The notes beneath the pieces were generated by a model that saw only the letters and a program-made list of their open reading frames with translations, did not search any database and was not told where the DNA came from. From Saccoglossus kowalevskii (lineage: Eukaryota; Hemichordata; Enteropneusta; Harrimaniidae), in the NCBI RefSeq assembly GCF_000003605.2, contig NW_003140827.1:59559-73452 (forward strand): a stretch of 13,894 nucleotides of DNA, given 5' to 3'. This document shows, one piece after another, positions 8,001 through 12,898 of the stretch. How positions within the stretch are numbered: the first letter of the stretch is position 1; the number at the start of each line of letters is the position of its first letter. Both the position numbers and the translations under genes were made by a program.

Positions 8001-9279
8001 TGCTTTATTTCAGTCCCTTTGTCCGAAAACTTATCAATAAATTGGATTTTGACGCACTAGACGTAAAACTTGATCATGCTAAGGTAAGTACTCGATATGA
8101 TAAGTAAAAGAGTCACTGTGTGGGTGGGACAAGTGTCATGAATATATTTTTTTTTAAATCCTATATTTATCTAATGAAATTTATCACCAAATGAATCCAT
8201 TTTAAAGTTTTAGTTATCCTTTAGGGCGGCACATTCTTTAGATGACCACGTGATACGAACACCATTAGTAACAGTATTGATGGAGTTCAATGATAACTAG
8301 CACAATGTATTGAAGCGTAGCATTAATTATAAAAGTAAGTAATCACTGTATGTATGTGATGCCGGTTGTAACCGTGCTTCATGTGTGTGTATATTGCAGG
8401 CGCTTTTCCGATTATTAGAAAGTGAAGAAGACGATGTTGATTTCCGTCCAGGTGAAGTCAGTGTACGAAGTCTGGCAATAGAGTGCGCAGCCGGTGGCAT
8501 TACTAGAGAGCATACGCAATTTGTAAGTAAAAGTATAGCGCCATCTATCGACAGGACGCATCATTCAATATAGCTAATAAACAGCCCACTTTCCCGGTAG
8601 GAGTGAGACTCGGGGTGTAAACGCTCGTCTTTTTCATGGTGCAAATACAAACGTGTAAGTTTGGTGACATTCGGTAAAGGGGAATCTCATTTTTGTCACA
8701 TCGATTGGTATACCCCCAAGCACAATCGCGTGTAAGTTTATGTTACCCCTTCAAACGGTAATAACCAAGCATGGTGGTCGTCGCGCCATGCGAAGATGCA
8801 CAGACCAACGCACAGATCAACGAGTACAAACTGAAACGTCGCCAAGCTTTAAATAAGTAATTTCTTTGGTGATTGGAGATATCGAAGGTCAAAACTCGTA
8901 CTCTTGATTTACAGTAGAAGAGCGCATTGGATTATGGGAAAATTAATGTTTATCAACACAAATGTTGTACTGGCACATGCGCGACGCGACGACCACCGCC
9001 CTTTAACCATGATGAGCTTGAATCAGGCATACATGTAGTTGCTTTCTGTCGAATGTTGGCTAATTTTTCGTGTATCGTTTTGATATCATCGCCATGCCAA
9101 ATATAATTTATTACTGTTATCTGATACTAGTTCTTTTTTTTCTGCAGATTGTAGACAAATTTAACAGAGAAGGAAAGAACTTCGTGGATTTTCTTGACTA
9201 TCTAACTTACGTGCCATTATTTATAGAAATTCATGATAATATATGCAAAGATCCTCTTAACTTGGATCGTACGAGGTAA
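1984..9279 (+). CDS. Multi-exon gene for a proline-rich, coiled-coil, EF-hand-like protein (5' partial)
   Basis: Fifteen exons join in phase: 1984-2046, 2220-2335, 3016-3299, 3639-3761, 4221-4638, 5075-5171, 5393-5524, 5770-5948, 6829-6925, 7098-7225, 7388-7480, 7798-7883, 8014-8083, 8400-8522 and 9148-9279. The visible product is 713 residues; the N-terminus lies outside the window. Seen: residues 1-160 are low complexity (PPPKEPTPPPP, a lysine-rich block, an acidic EPEPES block). A segment near 180-230 contains DPLDYLAKYCIV and RLPAYQRVFNDV. Coiled-coil-like segments lie at about 345-385 and 472-525, with a lysine/glycine linker near 395-411. A helical C-terminus (547-713) has degenerate EF-hand-like loops. 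Inference: a structural or scaffold protein; this layout is common among ciliary and sperm-tail proteins, but I see no diagnostic motif. The family is not recognised. The 3' end is uncertain because a donor-like site overlaps the stop. Confidence 0.82.
2220..2335 (+). CDS. Exon B: lysine-rich segment (residues 22-60)
   Basis: Acceptor CAG at 2217-2219 and donor GTAATA at 2336 (weak, but preceded by AAG). It encodes VEEPPPKKKSEPKPKKVREP followed by further Lys/Glu and PPPPKEK. It is strongly basic and almost surely disordered. It ends in phase 0, matching exon C. Confidence 0.78.
2336..3015 (+). other. Intron, 680 bp
   Basis: It holds no exon that I can support. It carries the direct repeat GTCAATAC at 2442-2460. 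The minus strand stays open for about 127 codons here (2336-2716), but the translation has no motif that I recognise and no splice context. Confidence 0.7.
3016..3299 (+). CDS. Exon C: proline-rich then acidic EP-rich (residues 61-154)
   Basis: Acceptor TATAG at 3011-3015 and donor GTAAGT at 3300. The first half is polyproline with KEPTPPPP repeats. The second half is acidic (SPEPEPESEPEPESE). It ends with a basic NAPIKWKRRP. It ends in phase 2 and joins exon D as AA|A (Lys). The antisense strand looks like a glycine-rich ORF; that is only the complement of the proline codons. Confidence 0.85.
3300..3638 (+). other. Intron, 339 bp
   Basis: Ends in a good tract (TTTTGTTTTCAG). I see no other element in it. 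Confidence 0.7.
3639..3761 (+). CDS. Exon D: start of the conserved-looking helical segment (residues 155-195)
   Basis: Acceptor TTTTCAG ends at 3638 and the donor GTAAGT is at 3762. It encodes a basic start (GPKRKWRGMNQPVPLPRP), then EESEERLAMRDPLDYLAKYC and IVQ. The pattern P-L-x-Y-L-A-x-Y resembles the first helix of RIIa/DPY30-type dimerisation domains, but the following sequence does not clearly match. This is a hint, not an assignment. Confidence 0.85.
3762..4220 (+). other. Intron, 459 bp
   Basis: AT-rich with no supported gene or repeat. A 10-bp match to the start of U2 snRNA in antisense (GATCTTAGCC near 4038) is too short to mean anything. It ends ACCAGCTTAG. Confidence 0.65.
4221..4638 (+). 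CDS. Exon E: largest exon (residues 196-335)
   Basis: Acceptor TTAG ends at 4220 and the donor GTGAGT is at 4639. The split codon CA|G gives Gln. The frame carries ERLPAYQRVFNDVMKKKGYR (helical), then a proline/basic patch (PPPPRPLRHRR) and a Ser/Thr-rich, probably disordered tail ending SSSFVGSTS. A second AG 9 nt downstream (4229) would throw the frame off, so 4221 is chosen. It ends in phase 0. Confidence 0.85.
4639..5074 (+). other. Intron, 436 bp
   Basis: AT-rich with no element recognised. Its acceptor (TATTAAAAG, ending 5074) has a poor pyrimidine tract and is the weakest in the gene. Confidence 0.55.
5075..5171 (+). CDS. Exon F: coiled-coil start (residues 336-367)
   Basis: The donor GTGAGT at 5172 is strong. 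The acceptor was chosen because phase 0 and an open frame require it: AAG|TTC GAT GCC gives FDADDHYSRVNYIMNSNREK and then VANLKNKVRRLE. An AG at 5096-5097 would put a stop in the required frame. The helix carries a heptad-like spacing of hydrophobic residues. The start boundary is less sure than the rest. Confidence 0.7.
5393..5524 (+). CDS. Exon G: helix plus lysine-rich linker (residues 368-411)
   Basis: Acceptor CCCACCAG ends at 5392 and the donor GTACGT is at 5525. Split codon G|GT (Gly). It encodes QRIRILARAAREEFPDILRD, then DYAPPVKKGKDGKKGAKKAD and KTK. The first part continues the coiled coil of exon F; the second is a basic flexible linker. Confidence 0.85.
5691..5730. repeat. 40-bp near-perfect palindrome built on an ACTAGT microsatellite
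   Basis: Arms ATGGACG (5691-5697) and CGTCCAT (5724-5730) flank a TAGTAC-type hexanucleotide repeat that is itself palindromic. Pairing 5691 with 5730 inward gives 19 of 20 complementary pairs with no loop; the only mismatch is 5698/5723. It lies in the 245-bp intron between exons G and H. Confidence 0.9.
5770..5948 (+). CDS. Exon H (residues 412-471)
   Basis: Acceptor TTATTTCAG ends at 5769 and the donor GTGAGT is at 5949. Split codon G|AA (Glu). It encodes EKSGHSHGPSSRGKVMFLPD, then PVQTAMSLDNADDGVPAKSK and a segment ending FVVNRLQPNQLAM. Mixed charge, no recognised domain. Ends in phase 0. Confidence 0.85.
5949..6828 (+). other. Intron, 880 bp (longest complete intron before the 3' array)
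   Basis: It contains the MITE-like element at 5963-6118, which begins only 14 bp after the donor. The rest (6122-6828) is AT-rich with scattered CpG-containing patches near 6315-6330 and 6725-6775. I see no exon or RNA gene. Confidence 0.7.
5963..6118. mobile_element. MITE-like non-autonomous DNA transposon, 156 bp, TTA duplication
   Basis: The left end (5963-5990) starts AGCGGGGGAGTCGTCACCTG and continues CGCATGCG. The right end (6091-6118), reverse-complemented, starts AGCGGGAGGGTCGTCACCTG and continues CGCACGCG. Identity is 25 of 28. Both ends are flanked by TTA (5960-5962 and 6119-6121), a plausible target-site duplication; a TTAA reading needs a one-base shift on one side. Three-base TWA duplications are typical of the PIF/Harbinger superfamily, so that is the best guess. 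No transposase is encoded. Confidence 0.85.
6829..6925 (+). CDS. Exon I: coiled coil (residues 472-503)
   Basis: Acceptor TTTGTCATTAG ends at 6828 and the donor GTAGGA is at 6926 (weak, preceded by AAAG). It encodes LETIPDVERIDLEMERAVEK and VVEAENRIVELK. The heptad pattern and Glu/Lys/Val content indicate a coiled coil continuing into exon J. Confidence 0.83.
7077..7096 (+). repeat. TTCA tetranucleotide microsatellite forming the exon J acceptor
   Basis: Five perfect TTCA copies run directly into G7097, so the last copy supplies the TTCAG acceptor and the repeat is the pyrimidine tract of the 3' splice site. Confidence 0.9.
7098..7225 (+). CDS. Exon J: end of coiled coil and basic linker (residues 504-546)
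   Basis: Acceptor TTCAG ends at 7097 and the donor GTACGT is at 7226. Split codon G|AG (Glu). It encodes EIRSVTSKVLVELKRHEDD, then a basic stretch (RPAKSPDFRRKQSPKYKKMN) and PVT. Ends in phase 0. Confidence 0.85.
7388..7480 (+). CDS. Exon K: start of EF-hand-like region, GC donor (residues 547-577)
   Basis: Acceptor ATTACAG ends at 7387. It encodes DLEMDISEVEPALRQVNSYL and ITEKECEYVYH. The best downstream boundary is CAT|GCAAGT at 7481, a GC donor with otherwise ideal consensus. A GT at 7472 (GTATAT) is also in phase and would remove VYH. The longer form keeps the continuous helix EYVYHILELP across the junction, so I prefer it. Confidence 0.75.
7481..7797 (+). other. Intron, 317 bp (GC-AG type)
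   Basis: Starts GCAAGT and ends ATTCAACAG. AT-rich; no other element seen. Confidence 0.6.
7798..7883 (+). CDS. Exon L: first EF-hand-like unit (residues 578-605)
   Basis: Acceptor CAACAG ends at 7797 and the donor GTAAGT is at 7884. It encodes ILELPQRAKLNFKLFTVVAA and LSEKVSRL. With the end of exon K it forms helix-loop-helix: YVYHIL, a loop PQRAKLNFK in which acidic ligands are missing, then LFTVVAAL. This looks like an EF-hand fold that no longer binds calcium. Ends in phase 2. Confidence 0.83.
8014..8083 (+). CDS. Exon M (residues 606-629)
   Basis: Acceptor TTTATTTCAG ends at 8013 and the donor GTAAGT is at 8084. Split codon GA|T (Asp). It encodes DPFVRKLINKLDFDALDVKL and DHAK, a short helical linker between the EF-hand-like units. 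Ends in phase 0. Confidence 0.85.
8084..8399 (+). other. Intron, 316 bp
   Basis: AT-rich with a T-run near 8147-8157. No element recognised. Ends ATATTGCAG. Confidence 0.65.
8400..8522 (+). CDS. Exon N: second EF-hand-like unit (residues 630-670)
   Basis: Acceptor ATTGCAG ends at 8399 and the donor GTAAGT is at 8523. It encodes ALFRLLESEEDDVDFRPGEV, SVRSLAIECAAGGITREHTQ and F. The helix ALFRLLE is followed by an acidic loop and GEVSVRSLAIE, the spacing of an EF-hand with a lengthened or irregular loop. Phase 0 at both ends. Confidence 0.87.
8523..9147 (+). other. Intron, 625 bp
   Basis: It contains AGCGCCATCTATCG (8537-8550), a weak CTCF-like motif, and the transposon-like element at 8767-9003. 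An imperfect 10-bp direct repeat, GTGTAAGTTT, occurs near 8654 and 8730. It ends in a strong tract (TTCTTTTTTTTCTGCAG). Confidence 0.7.
8767..9003. mobile_element. Second MITE-like element, about 237 bp, TAACC(A) duplication
   Basis: The 13-bp core GGTGGTCGTCGCG (8773-8785) recurs inverted as CGCGACGACCACC (8985-8997). Extending outward and inward gives about 26 bp of imperfect terminal repeat (19 of 26 by eye). TAACCA flanks both sides (8762-8767 and 9004-9009), allowing a 5- or 6-bp target-site duplication. The tip shares a GGTCGTC core and similar GC-rich layout with the element at 5963-6118, suggesting related families. No coding capacity is seen. Confidence 0.7.
9148..9279 (+). CDS. Exon O: third EF-hand-like unit and stop (residues 671-713)
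   Basis: Acceptor TTTCTGCAG ends at 9147. It encodes IVDKFNREGKNFVDFLDYLT, YVPLFIEIHDNICKDPLNLD and RTR, then TAA at 9277. The loop NREGKNFVDFLD has the length and hydrophobic position 8 of an EF-hand, but K, N and D replace key ligands. The last eight codons are already the first unit of the 38-bp array. An alternative end is a splice at ACGAG|GTAAAG (9276), which would remove the stop and leave phase 2. Confidence 0.82.
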   Translation: MVDKFNREGKNFVDFLDYLTYVPLFIEIHDNICKDPLNLDRTR

Positions 9280-10883
9280 AGCCAAAAAACCTTCCTAACT
9301 TGTATCGTACGAGGTAAAGCCAAAAAACCTTCCTAACTTGGTTCGTACGAGGTAAAGCCCAAAAACCTTCCTAACTTGGTTCGTACGAGGTAAAGCCAAA
9401 AAACCTTCCTAACTTGGTTCGTACGAGGTAAAGCCAAAAAACCTTCCTAACTTGGTTCGTACGAGGTAAAGCCAAAAAACCTTCCTAACTTGGTTCGTAC
9501 GAGGTAAAGCCAAAAAACTCTCCTAACTTGGTTTGTACGAGGTAAAGCCAAAAAACTCTCCTAACTTGGTACGTACGAGGTAAAGCCAAAAAACTCTCCT
9601 AACTTGGTTCGTACGAGGTAAAGCCAAAAAACCCTCCTAACTTGGTTCGTACGAGGTAAAGCCAAAAAACCCTCCTAACTTGGTTCGTACGAGGTAAAGC
9701 CAAAAAACTCTCCTAACTTGGTTCGTACGAGGTAAAGCCAAAAAACTCTCCTAACTTGGTTCATACGAGGTAAAGCCAAAAAACTCTCCTAACTTGGTTC
9801 GTATGAGGTAAAGCCAAAAAACTCTCCTAACTTGGTTCGTACGAGGTAAAGCCAAACAACCCTCCTAACTTGGTTCGTACGAGGTAAAGCCAAAAAACCC
9901 TCCTAACTTGGTTCGTACGAGGTAAAGCCAAAAAACTCTCCTAACTTGGTTCGTACGAGGTAAAGCCAAAAAACTCTCCTAACTTGGTTCGTACAAGGTA
10001 AAGCCAAAAAACTCTCCTAACTTGGTTCATACAAGGTAAAGCCAAAAAACTCTCCTAACTTGGTTCGTACGAGGTAAAGCCAAAAAACCCTCCTAACTTG
10101 GATCGTACGAGGTAAAGCCAAAAAACCTTCCTAACTTGGTTTGTACGAGGTAAAGCCAAAAACCTTCCTAACTTGGTTCGTACGAGGTAAAGCCAAAAAA
10201 CCTTCCTAACTTGGATCGTACGAGGTAAAGCCAAAAAACTCTCCTAACTTGGTTCGTACGAGGTAAAGCCAAAAAACTCTCCTAACTTGGTTCGTACGAG
10301 GTAAAGCCAAAAAACCCTCCTAACTTGGTTCGTACGAGGTAAAGCCAAAAAACCTTCCTAACTTGGTTCGTACGAGGTAAAGCCAAAAAACCTTCCTAAC
10401 TTGTATCGTACGAGGTAAAGCCAAAAAACCCTCCTAACTTGGTTCGTACGAGGTAAAGCCAAAAAACCTTCCTAACTTGGTTCGTACGAGGTAAAGCCAA
10501 AAAACCCTCCTAACTTGGTTCGTACGAGGTAAAGCCAAAAAACCTTCCTAACTTGTATTGTACGAGGTAAAGCCAAAAAACCCTCCTAACTTGGTTCGTA
10601 CGAGGTAAAGCCAAAAAACCTTCCTAACTTGGTTCGTACGAGGTAAAGCCAAAAAACTCTCCTAACTTGGTTCGTACGAGGTAAAGCCAAAAAACCTTCC
10701 TAACTTGGTTCGTACGAGGTAAAGCCAAAAAACCTTCCTAACTTGGTTCGTACGAGGTAAAGCCAAAAAACCTTCCTAACTTGTATCGTACGAGGTAAAG
10801 CCAAAAAACCCTCCTAACTTGGTTCGTACGAGGTAAAGCCAAAAAACTCTCCTAACTTGGTTCGTACGAGGTAAAGCCAAAAA
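9253..10883. repeat. 38-bp minisatellite, 43 copies, seeded in a coding exon
   Basis: Each unit reads CCTTCCTAACTTGGTTCG, then TACGAGGTAAAGCC and a run of about six A. The TAA/GTAAAG position advances by 38 from 9277 to 10151, once by 37 (10188), then by 38 to 10872: 43 copies, one with a single A lost. Unit 1 encodes PLNLDRTR and the stop. Variants CCTTCCT, CTCTCCT and CCCTCCT occur in runs. A TTGTAT variant sits at 9299, 10401, 10551 and 10781, hinting at local block duplication. Each unit contains a branch-like CTAAC, then AG directly followed by GTAAAG. There are no spacers, so it is not a CRISPR array. Confidence 0.97.
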
Positions 10884-11378
10884 GATGGTGGAGGCTGTAC
10901 AGATGATATAAACCACCAGTACTATTGTAACGTTTTGATTGCATCCATAGAATATAATTGTATTTAGAAGATAGTTCATTGGTTAATTACAACTGCATAT
11001 GCAAATATATGTAAATAATACTGTGGAAATATTATAAGTTGGGAAACCCACTATCAGGTGTCTGCAGATGTAAATTTACAGTGGTTTATCGACATACTAG
11101 TATAACGAAACAAACTCTTACGTATTAAAATCGCAATATTAGTGTAATCTCATTTCAAGATAAGTTATTTTTAACATAAACAGATTAATTAAATTATATG
11201 AAAAGACAATGTTTGCAATAGCTATGCAGCATCCGGACACGTTCAGAGTGGTGATTTTATGAGGGACTGCTTCTATGAAGCATTTCGTGCATAATTTATT
11301 GTACACACCCTGGGCGACATATTTTCTAAGGTTTTTGTATCTACATTTTCCAGAAAAAACAGCCATAGTCTACGTTAT

Positions 11379-11467
11379 CCCATATAAGTTCTCTGTTTTC
11401 CCATATACAAATATCATTCCTCTGTATTCCATATAAAGATATCATAGTCTTCTATTACCATATAAGG
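11379..11467. repeat. Decayed CCATATA tandem repeat with one perfect CArG box
   Basis: CCATATA recurs at 11379, 11401, 11429 and 11458 (spacing 22, 28 and 29 bp), with ATATCAT or TGTCAT-type sequence between. The last copy, CCATATAAGG (11458-11467), fits the SRF/MADS-box CArG consensus exactly. Function is unknown. Confidence 0.5.
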
Positions 11468-11880
11468 ATGTCATAGTATTTTTAATTTCTAGCGAGAGGA
11501 AAAAATCACACATATTTACATTTACAAATGTCGTGTATTTGCAGAGGTTATTTATTTCTCAACATTTATTTAAATTAAAAGTGTTATTTTGGTAATCATA
11601 TCTGACATTCGTGCAAAAATAATATGTAAATATTTGGTAGTAATAATTGTATCATGTGATAGATTCTGACCAATCAGTACCGATCCAAGCCATTGCAATT
11701 CTAACTTTAATATTCTGTCACATTAAATCGTCCATTCATTTTCTGTCCGCCATGCTTTCTATTGGCCACAAAATTATTTACCTGTAGCCACAGAAATGGT
11801 GACATTATGTGCACAATATCTTTTCAGCAATTATTTCAAATCGATTTTTGTATTTACTAATTCAAACATTTGTATTACAG

Positions 11881-11899
11881 CACTCGGTCATTAAAATAG
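11881..11899 (+). CDS. Candidate alternative terminal exon (coding part)
   Basis: An ideal branch site TACTAAT (11855-11861) lies 20 nt before the acceptor TGTATTACAG (ends 11880). Joined to the donor-like site at 9276, phase 2, the split codon is AG|C (Ser) and the reading continues TRSLK to TAG at 11897. AATAAA follows at 11953. A nearer acceptor, ATCTTTTCAG (ends 11827), is also in usable phase and would add about 18 residues to a TAA. Both are unproven; either would place the whole 38-bp array in the last intron. Confidence 0.3.
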
Positions 11900-11952
11900 C
11901 TATTATAAAACATTTTTACATATTGTAAGATTGATGAACGGTTTTCATTGTA

Positions 11953-11958
11953 AATAAA
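11953..11958 (+). terminator. Candidate poly(A) signal
   Basis: AATAAA; the first one after the last recognised coding exon on this strand that I found. It is suitably placed after the candidate terminal exon at 11881. Confidence 0.4.
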
Positions 11959-11989
11959 TTTGGCCAACTTTGCCATCGTAGCTGGAGAC

Positions 11990-12031
11990 AGCGCCCTCTA
12001 TTGGAAGCGAGAGAAATTATGTATGACGTCA
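11990..12031. promoter_or_regulatory. CTCF-like motif next to a palindromic CRE
   Basis: AGCGCCCTCTATTGG (11990-12004) differs at about one position from the degenerate CTCF core AGCGCCMYCTRSTGG. Twenty bases on, TGACGTCA (12024-12031) is a perfect CREB/ATF palindrome. Motif matches only; no promoter or downstream gene is seen. Confidence 0.35.
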
Positions 12032-12078
12032 TGAATATGAATTAGGTTATGAACCAACACTGAATTATATATATTGTA

Positions 12079-12084
12079 AATAAA
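12079..12084 (+). terminator. Candidate poly(A) signal
   Basis: AATAAA in an AT-rich stretch; the second of three within 200 bp. Confidence 0.35.
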
Positions 12085-12143
12085 CACTAGCGGCACTAAT
12101 TTATTTTTATATTATCTGTATATCATAGTGTTGCATTTACTGA

Positions 12144-12149
12144 AATAAA
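12144..12149 (+). terminator. Candidate poly(A) signal with GU-rich downstream region
   Basis: AATAAA is followed about 25-40 nt later by T/G-rich sequence (TTCTCTTGTTCATCTTGTGT). This is the best-formed poly(A) site of the three and could mark the real 3' end of the gene. Confidence 0.4.
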
Positions 12150-12624
12150 GCGAGGCAGTTAAAATAGAGTTCTCTTGTTCATCTTGTGTAAAAGGCTTAC
12201 TAGTATTACAAGTGTGTCGTCAGTTTATCAGCCGTGAGTATATTGAAAGTGTCGACGCCCCCAGAAGCTTTTCACGTATTAGCTGTGATGGGTTGCGTTA
12301 ATGTGATAAGTTGTGGACCTGTGCCTTGAGACCGATGTCTGGTGAACTGAAAAAAAGTTGTATCGAAGTGTTTCTGTGATCTACGATATTGGCGAATACA
12401 CCATTCATTGTTAGTTAGTGTACGTATATATCTTAGAGAACGTTTTCTAAGTTCTATGGTGTACGTCATTTTCAGAGTGGCTGTATGAATGTTTATTACA
12501 GTCCACAGTCAATACGCAATAAGAAACAATCGTTGATTGTTGTGTCTGTAGTATTGTGATGTGTAACATGTTATAGCTCTTATGTACTGTGGTTTTGGCA
12601 ATACTGCAGTGTTTGTATGTGAAC

Positions 12625-12898
12625 TTGGACTAGTTCGAGCTGGTTGCAGATTGGTTCGAGCTGGTTTCGGACTAGTTCGAGCTGGTTGCGGACTGGTTCG
12701 AGCTGGTTGCGGACTGGTTCGAGCTAGTTTCGGACTGGTTCGAGCTGGTTGCGGACTGGTTCGAGCTGGTTGCAGACTGCTTCGAGCTGGTTGCGGACTG
12801 GTTCGAGCTGGTTGCGGGCTAGTTTGAGCTGGTTGGGGACCGGTTCGAGCTGGTTGCGGACTGGTTCGAGCTGGTTGCGGACTGGTTCGAGCTGGTTG
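12625..12898. repeat. 21-bp minisatellite, 13 copies
   Basis: TTCGAGCTGG (one copy TTTGAGCTGG) recurs every 21 bp from 12634 to 12886, followed by TTGCGGACTGG-type sequence; the register is perfect. Because 21 is a multiple of three, frames stay open on both strands: RAGCGLV or SSWLRTG repeats on +, and PARTSPQ repeats on -. These openings follow from the unit length and do not show coding. Confidence 0.96.

Larger units (their letters stand above)
10884..12624. other. Non-coding or 3' region after the 38-bp array
   Basis: AT-rich, with no long open frame in a sensible context. Depending on the 3' end model it is 3' UTR, the rest of the last intron plus a small terminal exon, or intergenic. 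It holds the acceptors at 11827 and 11880, three AATAAA signals, a decayed CCATATA repeat, CCAAT-type boxes (CCAAT at 11670; ATTGG at 11761) and a CTCF-like/CRE pair. Confidence 0.6.

Noticed and set aside
9253-10883. CRISPR-like regular repeat array
   Set aside because: Units are contiguous with no unique spacers, and the host sequence is a eukaryotic exon-intron gene.
12634-12898. tRNA-like internal promoter boxes (GGTTCGAGCTGG resembles a B box)
   Set aside because: No A box, cloverleaf or anticodon stem; it is part of the 21-bp satellite unit.
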